Part shown: piece after piece, positions 1-6,506 of the stretch | Layout: every line of letters starts with the position of its first letter | Position numbering within the stretch: position 1 is the first letter of the stretch | Origin: an uncultured Clostridia bacterium | GTDB taxonomy: Bacteria > Bacillota > Clostridia > Oscillospirales > CAG-382 | Direction of reading: 5' to 3' | NCBI GenBank assembly: GCA_947627335.1 | Contig: CANQVQ010000031.1 | Coordinates: 1-16,663 of the forward strand | Length of the DNA stretch: 16,663 nt | Program-made: the position numbers and the translations under genes | Notes under the pieces: model-generated | What the model saw: only the letters and a program-made list of their open reading frames with translations | Told to the model about the DNA's origin: nothing | The model's database searches: none

Positions 1-55
1 TTCTGCTGCACGCGTACCTGGACAGAACAAATTTCGGGAAAACGCAAAATAACTC

Positions 56-84
56 TTGACAAACGGATTTTTTTCCTGTATAAT
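56..84 (+). promoter_or_regulatory. Sigma-A promoter of tRNA-Pro
   Basis: Perfect consensus boxes: TTGACA at 56-61 and TATAAT at 79-84 with a 17-base spacer. The stretch upstream of the -35 is A-rich and could act as an UP element. Transcription should start near 91, giving a short 5' leader before the tRNA at 117. A fully consensus promoter fits a stable RNA gene. Confidence 0.92.
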
Positions 85-116
85 ACCCTTTGTGCGCAGG
101 AAGCGCAGAAAAAATT

Positions 117-192
117 CGGGGTGTGGCTCAGATGGTAGAGCGCCACGTTCGGGACGTGGAGGCCGAAGGTTCAAATCCTTTCACTCCGACCA
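117..192 (+). tRNA. tRNA-Pro (anticodon CGG)
   Basis: A complete 76-base cloverleaf. The acceptor stem CGGGGTG/CACTCCG has one G-U pair, followed by discriminator A and an encoded CCA (190-192). The D arm is GCTC/GAGC. The anticodon stem is CCACG/CGTGG around loop TTCGGGA, which places CGG at positions 34-36 and reads proline CCG codons. The variable loop is AGGCC and the T loop is TTCAAAT. The C1-G72 pair and A73 are typical of bacterial tRNA-Pro. It stands alone with its own promoter and terminator, so it is a monocistronic transcript. Confidence 0.97.
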
Positions 193-225
193 AAAATCGG
201 CAAGACATCCGTCTTGCCGATTTTT
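192..225 (+). terminator. Intrinsic terminator of tRNA-Pro
   Basis: A 15-bp perfect inverted repeat, 192-206 against 211-225, with loop ATCC. The core is TCGGCAAGAC/GTCTTGCCGA, flanked by A5 on the left and T5 on the right. The stem begins at the last base of the tRNA CCA, so there is no spacer between the mature 3' end and the hairpin. The A and T flanks make it potentially bidirectional. Confidence 0.9.
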
Positions 226-320
226 ACGCCCCCGAAGGGGGATCTTCACCTTTTCACTTATCACTCTTCACTGCATCGCGGCAATCCCTTTTTGCTCGCC
301 GCATCATTTCCCCGCATAGA
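226..320. other. Spacer between two terminators, with a short hairpin and a TCACTTATCACTC-like run
   Basis: No gene is visible. The stretch opens with a CCCCC-GAA-GGGGG hairpin (229-241), followed by a run of short TCAC(T) motifs at about 248-274 (read on the minus strand as GTGAAGAGTGATAAGTGAA). A GCGGC/GCCGC inverted pair follows at about 277-305. The mix of hairpin and quasi-repeated pentamers looks like an interspersed noncoding repeat, but only one copy is in the window, so that is inference. Confidence 0.3.
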
Positions 321-352
321 AAAATCGGCAAAGCAAACGCTTTGCCGATTTT
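321..352 (-). terminator. Bidirectional terminator closing the minus-strand operon
   Basis: A 14-bp perfect inverted repeat, 321-334 against 339-352, with a 4-base loop (335-338). Read on the minus strand the stem is followed by TTTTTC, and it lies 31 bases beyond the last stop codon of the seven-gene operon. On the plus strand the stem ends in TTTTC, so it can also stop readthrough from the tRNA unit. The stem ends are nearly the same sequence as the tRNA terminator (AAAATCGGCAA / TTGCCGATTTT). Confidence 0.88.
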
Positions 353-383
353 CAACTTTTTCACGCTTCCCCGCGTCCGTGCC

Positions 384-1559
384 CTACTGCTGCACCGGGA
401 AATCGATAAACTTATTGAGCGGCGTGGAGGCGAGCAGTCCGATCAGCCAATCCCGCAGTTCGGGGATGCCCGTGAACGAGAGGAGCAGAATGATCAGGAC
501 GGACGTGATGATGCCCTTCTTCCAGTAGACCTTCTGCACGGAAATATTGATCTTGCTGTCGTAGTAGAAATGCACCGCACTGTAGCGCTTGCTGCCCGTG
601 AGCTTTTCGATCAGTTTGCTGATCTTTTCGCCCTTGAAGTTGACAATATACATATATTGCCGTTTCCCGCTGGGGGAAGCGCTGCACATCTCGGGGGTGA
701 TCACATACCCGGTACCCTTGAGCTCCCCGATGACGTCCTCAAAATACGCCTTCAGTCTTTCGGTCGTGTTGCTGTTGAAACTGCTGATGAAATGCTTGAT
801 CAGCATCACATAGATGCGGATGTACAGGAAACGGATGTAAAAGAAGAGGAGAACGATCGCCCTTTTGACCTTGACGAGGATGAAGATCAGCAGGAACGCG
901 TGGAGCAGAACGATCGGGAAATTCTCTTCCAAAAACCTGTTGCTGCCCGTGTTGACCAGTTCGGCAAAATGGTCGATGATCATGTTGTTCGCAAAATAGT
1001 TCACGCAAATGACGAACGCGGCGACCGCGAGGATCATCTTTACAACATTGAGGACGTGGAAGGAGACCTTCGTATTGAACAGGCTCGGCGTGTTCTTCTG
1101 GATCTTTTCGATCTGTGCGGCACGCTTGTTATTGATCTTCTGGCAATTGATGACGAACTCCTCGAGCGAGCCCTCGGTATAGGAGGACATATACGCATCG
1201 ATCTCCGCCGCGGTCTCGTAATCGTCCTCAAAGAAATCGCGGACGAAGCCGACCGGAAGGACGTCGTCGTTGAAGCTCATGAAGTAGTCGGCAATATACG
1301 AGGTGGTGATCCCCTTGCTTTTTTTGCTTTTCTTGCCTTCCAGCATATAGAAATACGGATCGTTCTTGAAATGCTCGAGAAATTCCGCATAGCTTTCCTT
1401 GGTGACCGCACGGGCTTCCTTGATGCGCAGGATCACGCCTTCCGCTTCATGACCGTGCGAATCGTATTCCCCTTTGCCGATCTTGTTGTAAAGCCATGCG
1501 TACGCCTGGTTCCTGACATAGTCCGTAACCCTGCGATCCCGCGAAGTGATTGCGTACAT
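384..1559 (-). CDS. Four-TM membrane protein, last gene of the tubulin/VWA operon
   Basis: 391 aa; I do not recognise the family. Residues 1-165 are hydrophilic, charged and probably helical, and likely cytoplasmic. Hydrophobic segments lie at about 168-188, 214-230, 234-255 and 349-366. A hydrophilic domain of about 90 residues (256-346) sits between TM3 and TM4. Basic residues around TM3 (KVKR, YIR repeats) and before TM4 (YWKKG) favour placing the N-terminus and the 256-346 domain in the cytoplasm. The ATG at 1559 is preceded by GGAGGAG about 10 bases upstream. It is the promoter-distal gene, 90 bases after the acidic-tail protein and just before the terminator. As a member of the operon it is a candidate membrane platform for the tubulin-like/GTPase machinery; that role is inference. 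Confidence 0.85.
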   Translation of the reverse strand: MYAITSRDRRVTDYVRNQAYAWLYNKIGKGEYDSHGHEAEGVILRIKEARAVTKESYAEFLEHFKNDPYFYMLEGKKSKKSKGITTSYIADYFMSFNDDVLPVGFVRDFFEDDYETAAEIDAYMSSYTEGSLEEFVINCQKINNKRAAQIEKIQKNTPSLFNTKVSFHVLNVVKMILAVAAFVICVNYFANNMIIDHFAELVNTGSNRFLEENFPIVLLHAFLLIFILVKVKRAIVLLFFYIRFLYIRIYVMLIKHFISSFNSNTTERLKAYFEDVIGELKGTGYVITPEMCSASPSGKRQYMYIVNFKGEKISKLIEKLTGSKRYSAVHFYYDSKINISVQKVYWKKGIITSVLIILLLSFTGIPELRDWLIGLLASTPLNKFIDFPVQQ

Positions 1560-1594
1560 GGTGCAACTTCTCCTCCGAATTTTATTTTTGCGTA

Positions 1595-1630
1595 TTTGAC
1601 CGATTCGACCGGCAAAGCGAACCGGTCAAA
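1595..1630 (-). promoter_or_regulatory. Intercistronic hairpin between genes 6 and 7
   Basis: TTTGACCG (1595-1602) pairs with CGGTCAAA (1623-1630), and TTCG (1604-1607) with CGAA (1618-1621), leaving a 10-base loop. The single unmatched position (1603/1622) is A-C on the plus strand but a G-U pair in minus-strand RNA, giving a continuous 13-bp stem only in the operon mRNA. No U-tract follows on the minus strand, so it is not an ordinary terminator. A role in mRNA stability or in partial uncoupling of the last gene is possible. Confidence 0.6.
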
Positions 1631-1649
1631 ACCCTTTTCCGTAGCTGTT

Positions 1650-4112
1650 CTATGCGTCTTCGCCTTCCTGCGGTTCTTCCGTGTCCTGCGGCGCTTCCGC
1701 GTCCGCCGGTTCTTCCGCGTCCGCCGGGTCTTCCGTATCCGCCGGTTCTTCCGCGTCCTGCGGTTCTTCCGCTTCTTCCGCCGCAACGGAGGATTCCCCG
1801 CCGCTCTCGCCTTCGCCGCCGTTACCGGGCAGCACGAAGTAGAAGATCACGAACAGCATCGCCGCCAGGATCACCGCCGCCAGCGCACAGCAAACGGCGA
1901 TCATGACCCCGTGCTTCTTTTTCGATTTCCCGGCGCCTGCGGTCGAACGGGCAAGCTCCTTTTCGAGCTTCTTGACGCCGCCTTTCGACAGGACGAAACG
2001 CCCCCAGAGAATGATCAGCTTGCCGGGCAACGACCCGACGCGCCCTTCGGGATCCTCCAGCGTTTCCGGCAGCCCGAAGACGTCCGCATTCCTCTTGGTG
2101 TCGTTCGGCTTCCCTTTTTTGCCCTTTTCGGACCCGGAACCCTCGGAATTTTGCTCCGCAAGGCGGGCGCGGATGATGCTTTCCACGACCTGCACGATCT
2201 CCTGTTCGCGCTCCTCGGAAAGCCCCGCATAACGAGGGATCTTTTGGACGAACCGGATCAAGTCCCGGAAAACCGTTTCCAGCCGGGCATATCTGGCGAT
2301 CAGGTAAACCGCCGTCTTGGGGTTTTCCCCGGCGACGCATTTCGCGATCTCGCGGATCCGACCCTGCTGCTTCGCGAAATCGGAAAGCACGCGGTCCGAC
2401 TGCACGGCGAGCAGGTCGCTCCGCATGAGCGTATATCTCGCCGCCATGTTGTCGATATATTGCGGGAAAGCGGAGAACGCCGGGGAAACCCGACGGAACA
2501 AGTCCGGCAAGACCGCAAAATTCCGCTGCTTCAGCGCAGTGTATATGTCGTGGTAACCTTTGACGGCGTCCTCGCCGATCGGCAGAACACCGACCGTAAA
2601 GCCGAACGCCTTCGAGCAGAACTCGTTATGCCTGGCGGTGTGTTCGTTTGTCAGGCGACAGCAGACTTCGTACAACGCCTGTTTATCCTCCGCGCTCATT
2701 GCGTTCTGCTGATTGATATACGCCGCGATCCTCTGCAAGTACTCGGCGTTTTTGTTTTCCGAAAGCAGGTATTCCCGGTAAACTTCAAAATACCTTTTGA
2801 CATCCTTCAGGATCACCTGCTTAGTGTTTTGGTAATTTTGCAGGCGATTCGCGAGCAATTCCTCGTACACCCGCTTGATCGCATTGCGGAAGCAGGACAA
2901 ATACGTCGGCATCCGCTCCCCTTCCGGCAGTTCCGGCTCCCACGCGTTGCGTTCAAACGCCTCGCCGATCTGCGAGAAAGCGTTGTCGTCGATACGGGTC
3001 TTGGAGAGCGTCTGCGCAAACAGACGGAAGAGCTGCTCCGTCACTTCGGGCATAAAGAGGTACAGCTTCTTGATTTCCGTCAGGTTCGCGTCGAGATACG
3101 CGTAGGGGGACAGAATGTCGCCGAATTTGGGCGTCGCGACGAAGCGGAGCGGCGACGCATCCTCCGAACGGTACTTCGGACAGAGCGCGTCGACGACAAA
3201 CGACGGCAAAAGCTCCGTCTGCGGGTCTGCGCAGCCCTTCAGGTAGGCATTGAGGATCTTTTCCGAAAGCACGACGTCCCCGCAGCACGCGTTCCAGAAG
3301 TCCAGGAACTTCCGCGCCTGATAGTAGGAGCCGAACCCGTTGAAAAGCGTTTCGTACCATTGGAAGAAGATCCGCCGACTCTCGTCGGACAGCTCGAGGA
3401 TCCTGTCGACCACTTCGCCGAACTCCGAATCCACCGAACAGACGTGTCCCGCCTCCGAAATCGAGATCGCACGACGGTCGCCCTTCGGGAGCGCACTCTC
3501 CGGGACGATGCGGATGACAATATCCGGCATCAGGCGGTCCTGATCCGTCACGCCGGTGATATAGGAGCAGGACTTGCGCAGCGACGGCGTGAGGTAGACG
3601 AACAGGTCGCGCAGAAAGAGGCGTGCGTAATCGTTGGAATAGAGGTCGTCACGCACCGACAGAAGCAGTTTTTCCTCGCTGTAGAGGCGAACGAGCAGTT
3701 CCTTGCACAAGCCCTTGTCGGTCAGGAGCCTCTGCTTGATCCCGAGCAGCTCCGCATTGACGGTAGGCTCCGGGGCGGCGGTCTTCGCCGTCCGCATCGC
3801 ATCAAGCTCCTGCTGCCCGATAAACTCGGTGAACATATCCCGCTCATATCTGCCGTCCGCATAATACGAAGGGTCGCCCTTATAGTACACCCCGTGTACA
3901 TAGTACGCACCTCGCGGGTAGCTCGTGTCCTTTTTCACCCGGAAAAACAGCGGTTGGTTGTTGTTGACGCCGAGGGAGATGAAGCCGTACGCATCCACGT
4001 CATCCTGTTTGATATTGATCTTCCCGCGGATGGACGACGCTTCCGACGGTTTCCCGTCCGTATAGAGAAGCCCGTATCCCTTATCCATGTCACTCGCAAA
4101 CAGAAATTGCAC
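1650..4112 (-). CDS. C-terminally anchored protein with acidic repeat tail; possible GTPase-associated protein 1-like
   Basis: 820 aa. A large soluble part of about 650 residues comes first. Its N-terminal ~110 residues (MDKGYGLLYTDG at 9-20; PRGAYYVHGVYYKGD at 66-80) loosely recall the N-terminal domain of GTPase-associated protein 1 (GAP1-N) families, which co-occur with TRAFAC-type GTPases; this is a weak visual match. Residues 655-680 are charged and low-complexity. A basic stretch (KSKKK) precedes one TM helix at about 735-762. A 58-residue acidic tail of EEPADA-type hexapeptides follows. The positive-inside rule puts the big domain in the cytoplasm and the tail outside. The start is GTG at 4112, supported by AAGGAGGG with an 8-base spacer. 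It follows the GTPase gene by 59 bases, which suggests it is that GTPase's partner or membrane tether. Confidence 0.85.
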   Translation of the reverse strand: MQFLFASDMDKGYGLLYTDGKPSEASSIRGKINIKQDDVDAYGFISLGVNNNQPLFFRVKKDTSYPRGAYYVHGVYYKGDPSYYADGRYERDMFTEFIGQQELDAMRTAKTAAPEPTVNAELLGIKQRLLTDKGLCKELLVRLYSEEKLLLSVRDDLYSNDYARLFLRDLFVYLTPSLRKSCSYITGVTDQDRLMPDIVIRIVPESALPKGDRRAISISEAGHVCSVDSEFGEVVDRILELSDESRRIFFQWYETLFNGFGSYYQARKFLDFWNACCGDVVLSEKILNAYLKGCADPQTELLPSFVVDALCPKYRSEDASPLRFVATPKFGDILSPYAYLDANLTEIKKLYLFMPEVTEQLFRLFAQTLSKTRIDDNAFSQIGEAFERNAWEPELPEGERMPTYLSCFRNAIKRVYEELLANRLQNYQNTKQVILKDVKRYFEVYREYLLSENKNAEYLQRIAAYINQQNAMSAEDKQALYEVCCRLTNEHTARHNEFCSKAFGFTVGVLPIGEDAVKGYHDIYTALKQRNFAVLPDLFRRVSPAFSAFPQYIDNMAARYTLMRSDLLAVQSDRVLSDFAKQQGRIREIAKCVAGENPKTAVYLIARYARLETVFRDLIRFVQKIPRYAGLSEEREQEIVQVVESIIRARLAEQNSEGSGSEKGKKGKPNDTKRNADVFGLPETLEDPEGRVGSLPGKLIILWGRFVLSKGGVKKLEKELARSTAGAGKSKKKHGVMIAVCCALAAVILAAMLFVIFYFVLPGNGGEGESGGESSVAAEEAEEPQDAEEPADTEDPADAEEPADAEAPQDTEEPQEGEDA
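1653..1769 (-). repeat. In-gene tandem 18-bp repeat encoding acidic hexapeptides
   Basis: About six and a half diverged copies of an 18-base unit encode EEPQDA, EEPADT, EDPADA, EEPADA, EAPQDT and EEPQEG, running into the stop codon. The repeat is in frame and lies on the predicted outer side of the TM helix. Such Glu/Pro/Asp/Ala tails are usually disordered spacers. Copy number may vary between strains by slippage. Confidence 0.85.
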
Positions 4113-4120
4113 AGAGATTT

Positions 4121-4128
4121 CCCTCCTT
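4121..4128 (-). promoter_or_regulatory. Ribosome binding site deciding the GTG start of gene 6
   Basis: The minus strand reads AAGGAGGG here, followed by 8 bases and then GTG at 4112. This near-perfect Shine-Dalgarno is why the non-ATG start is preferred over internal ATGs such as codon 9. Confidence 0.8.
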
Positions 4129-4130
4129 CC

Positions 4131-4148
4131 CGCCGTACGCTGACGGCG
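4131..4148 (-). promoter_or_regulatory. Intercistronic hairpin between genes 5 and 6
   Basis: CGCCGT (4131-4136) pairs with ACGGCG (4143-4148) around a 6-base loop. It lies directly upstream of the strong ribosome binding site of gene 6 and has no U-tract. It may help keep that site accessible or protect the mRNA. Confidence 0.45.
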
Positions 4149-4171
4149 CTCGCTTCCAGATTTTTACGGGG

Positions 4172-5737
4172 TCAAATGGCGGAATCCGCCCGCAGGATCC
4201 CGAGGAACGGCAAGCCCGCAAGCATCCTGCGATGCACGACGAACGTATTTTCGCCGTCTTTTTCGTCCTTTTGCTTTTCCGCGTCGTAGCCGTACGGCGC
4301 CGTCGGAATATAGCGCTTGAGCGGCACGACGTTGCCGATGCTGAGCTTTTCGAGCATTCCGTAGAGCGCAGGATTCTGGAGCATGATGTAATTTTTCATG
4401 CCGTTGTTGATCACGTCGAACTCATTCTGCTTCCAATTGGAGGCGCTGAAAACGTCGACTTCGGTTTTCCCTTCGATGGTCTCAAACAGCCCCGCCGCAT
4501 TCGGTCGGTCGCGCAGCTTATCGATCTTATTGGAGATATAGGTCAGGCTGCGCATCCGCTTCTGGTTCGGGAAGGACATATGCCAGGTAAGGCTCCTGCC
4601 GAGCTCCATGATGTCGAACGTCACGTTCTCCTCCGCAGACGGGAGGGTCACGTCGATCTGCTCCGGCGGCAGGAAGAAGAAAACGTGCTTCGCGTGCGTG
4701 ATGACGCGTTTGGACTTATAGACGTAGTCCTGGTCCGTTTCGGCGCCGCTGATGAACTTTTCGCCCGGCCAGTCGATGAAGGAATAGATCGTGTCCCGCA
4801 CCTTGAGGTTCAGGATCGGGACGTTCTGGAAGTCGGTCTTGTTCGGCGCAAGCCCTTGCCGGAACCGTGCGATGTTGTTCATGAACGCCGTGAGGTTGAA
4901 ATCGTTGTTCAGCGTCGAAGTCGCGACGGCCTGATCGTCGATGAACGGCGTCTGGGTCAGGACCGTGTCGAGCAGGGAGAGCAGATAGGAGGTCTTCCCC
5001 GCCGCATGGGAGCCGAGCAGGACGACCGGCTTCATCTTATAGTAGCCGAACTCGTCCGGCAGCGGCTTGCCGCAGAACCGGCAGCACTTTCCGATCCGTT
5101 CAAACATCCCGCTGTGCTTGATGAACAGCAGATCCGGCACATGATACCCGGGGATCCCGTTGAGATGGGAGCTGTAAATGCAGACGCTCAGGGTCAGCGT
5201 GTTCGACGCGTTCTCCATCGCCAGTGCATAAATATGAACGAGAATCTTGATCGCCGTCCGAACGTGTTCGTCGTCGATGCTGATTTCCCCGACGAGGGTG
5301 TCGGAAACGTCGAACAGCAGATGGTACAGCATACTGAGCTGGGCGAGGTGCAGCGGCGTCACGACGGAAAAATCATTCGCCTCGACGGATTCCCGGATCT
5401 CCGAAAAGACGGTCAGCAGTTCGGACTGCTTGACGTCCGCGTCCGCCTTGGAAAGCACATATTCCAGCAGCATCTTCCCGTTTACGAGGAACGGGAACGT
5501 CTGGTCGGTAAGACCGGGACCGCCCAGACCCGTACATTCGAGAAGCCTTGCCGGCGCCTCCGTATTGGAGTGCAGAATGGTCTCCTCGTCAACGTAGTAC
5601 TTGAACTTGACCTGCCGGACGGCGTCCTCTTCGTCCCGGTTGCTGTACAGCAACGGAAGGATGTACTCGGACATATCAAACGCTACGTCATATCCGAGAA
5701 AGCGCTCGCCGCAGTTCGGGCAAATAATGTCATGCAT
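4172..5737 (-). CDS. Zinc-ribbon GTPase of the tubulin/VWA system
   Basis: 521 aa from the chosen ATG. The G domain occupies the second half: G1/Walker A GSHAAGKTS (242-250), G3 DWPGE (from 322), G4 NKID (403-406) and a G5-like SAS (431-433). All core GTP-binding motifs are therefore present, so it should be an active P-loop GTPase. The DxxGE form of G3 recalls TRAFAC-class 'DO-GTPase' proteins. Two cysteine knuckles, CPNC near residue 6 and CCRFC at about 218-222, flank a ~210-residue helical insert and may form one split zinc ribbon. No TM helix or signal peptide is seen, so it is cytoplasmic. An upstream in-frame ATG at 5770 would add 11 residues but lacks a ribosome binding site and lies in a hairpin. 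It matches the 'distinct GTPase' of the Makarova-Koonin FtsZ-like/VWA neighbourhood; the substrate or effector is unknown. Confidence 0.88.
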   Translation of the reverse strand: MHDIICPNCGERFLGYDVAFDMSEYILPLLYSNRDEEDAVRQVKFKYYVDEETILHSNTEAPARLLECTGLGGPGLTDQTFPFLVNGKMLLEYVLSKADADVKQSELLTVFSEIRESVEANDFSVVTPLHLAQLSMLYHLLFDVSDTLVGEISIDDEHVRTAIKILVHIYALAMENASNTLTLSVCIYSSHLNGIPGYHVPDLLFIKHSGMFERIGKCCRFCGKPLPDEFGYYKMKPVVLLGSHAAGKTSYLLSLLDTVLTQTPFIDDQAVATSTLNNDFNLTAFMNNIARFRQGLAPNKTDFQNVPILNLKVRDTIYSFIDWPGEKFISGAETDQDYVYKSKRVITHAKHVFFFLPPEQIDVTLPSAEENVTFDIMELGRSLTWHMSFPNQKRMRSLTYISNKIDKLRDRPNAAGLFETIEGKTEVDVFSASNWKQNEFDVINNGMKNYIMLQNPALYGMLEKLSIGNVVPLKRYIPTAPYGYDAEKQKDEKDGENTFVVHRRMLAGLPFLGILRADSAI

Positions 5738-5743
5738 AAGCCG

Positions 5744-5747
5744 CTCC
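5744..5747 (-). promoter_or_regulatory. Ribosome binding site deciding the GTPase start
   Basis: GGAG on the minus strand sits 6 bases before the ATG at 5737. The two upstream in-frame ATGs (5770 and 5749) have no comparable site, so 5737 is preferred. Confidence 0.6.
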
Positions 5748-5752
5748 ATTCC

Positions 5753-5768
5753 GCAACCGCAAGGTTGC
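5753..5768 (-). promoter_or_regulatory. Intercistronic hairpin between genes 4 and 5
   Basis: GCAACC (5753-5758) pairs with GGTTGC (5763-5768) around a 4-base loop. It overlaps the alternative upstream ATG at 5770, which supports reading this stretch as untranslated. The loop reads GCAA on the plus strand and TTGC on the minus strand. There is no U-tract. Confidence 0.45.
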
Positions 5769-5789
5769 ATAAAAATTCTGAAATTTCGA

Positions 5790-6458
5790 TCAGTTGCCGA
5801 TCAACGAGGAAAGATAAACGACGCGGACGATGTCCTCCTGCGAAACGGAATCGTCGAGGTAATAGGTATCTCCGCCGGGGAGAATGGAATAGACCTCTTC
5901 GTTTTGGTACCGCGAGATCAGGACGCGCCTGCGGTTCCCGGAATCGTGGAAGCTGATCATTTTCCGCCCCCCGCCGAACATCCCGAGGAACTTGCGTCCG
6001 CCGGCAAAGTCGTACGGGATACAGGTTTCCTTCGTATCGATCGCGAAAACCCGTGTTTCAAAGGATTTTTCGCCGTAAATGCAAAGGAAAAAGATTTTAT
6101 CGATGTCCGTCAGCGGATACTCCAGCCGCTGCACGGAAACGTCGTTCCCCCCGCTGTTGAGCGTGTAGCGGTTCAACCGGCAGCTGCTCCGATTCATCGG
6201 GTTCCGGTAGAACGCACGGAGGTTCTCCCGCTGCGTCTCCGGCGAGGCAATATCGATGCCCTTATTTGCCACCACCCAGCGGATGATTTCCTCCTGGCTG
6301 AAAACGGAATCCCGAAGCAGTTGATTTTCCGGGATCGTGCAGCAAAAGACCTCGCACGACGGCGTCGGTCCGCCGGGGATGTACTTCCATTTCCACTGCA
6401 GGTTGACCTCCAAACGGTCGCTTGCCGCCGCAGACGTGATTTTGAGATTTTCAAACAT
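5790..6458 (-). CDS. Small operon protein, probably beta-rich, unknown family
   Basis: 222 aa, not recognised. The sequence alternates hydrophobic and polar residues in short stretches (LEVNLQWKWKYIPGG near residue 16; DIDKIFFLCIYGEKSF in the middle; EEVYSILPGGDTYYLDD near the end). This suggests beta-sheet modules separated by a helical linker at about 50-95. A Gly/Arg-rich turn (GGRKFLGMFGGGRKM) lies at about residues 153-167. There is no signal peptide or TM segment, so it is likely cytoplasmic. The ATG at 6458 has GAGAGG 5 bases upstream. It sits between the pseudo-GTPase-like gene and the GTPase gene with short gaps, which makes an adaptor or regulatory role in that pair plausible; this is inference. 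Confidence 0.8.
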   Translation of the reverse strand: MFENLKITSAAASDRLEVNLQWKWKYIPGGPTPSCEVFCCTIPENQLLRDSVFSQEEIIRWVVANKGIDIASPETQRENLRAFYRNPMNRSSCRLNRYTLNSGGNDVSVQRLEYPLTDIDKIFFLCIYGEKSFETRVFAIDTKETCIPYDFAGGRKFLGMFGGGRKMISFHDSGNRRRVLISRYQNEEVYSILPGGDTYYLDDSVSQEDIVRVVYLSSLIGN

Positions 6459-6506
6459 TCTGACCTCTCGCCCCTCTTCTGTTCCCGCGCACCGACGATC
6501 CCGCGC

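Noticed and set aside
1..59. Possible 3' end of an upstream plus-strand gene (open frames ending at 50-52 or 57-59).
   Set aside because: Only 16-18 codons are visible in either frame, too short to support a gene or choose a frame.
90..4289. A 1399-codon open frame on the plus strand, and similar long plus-strand frames at 5601-10235, 4232-5956, 10467-12005 and 12464-14554.
   Set aside because: They lie antisense to the minus-strand genes, lack ribosome binding sites, and have Arg/Leu/Val-heavy, domain-free products. The minus genes simply avoid codons whose complements are stops. The minus genes carry recognisable motifs and good ribosome binding sites.
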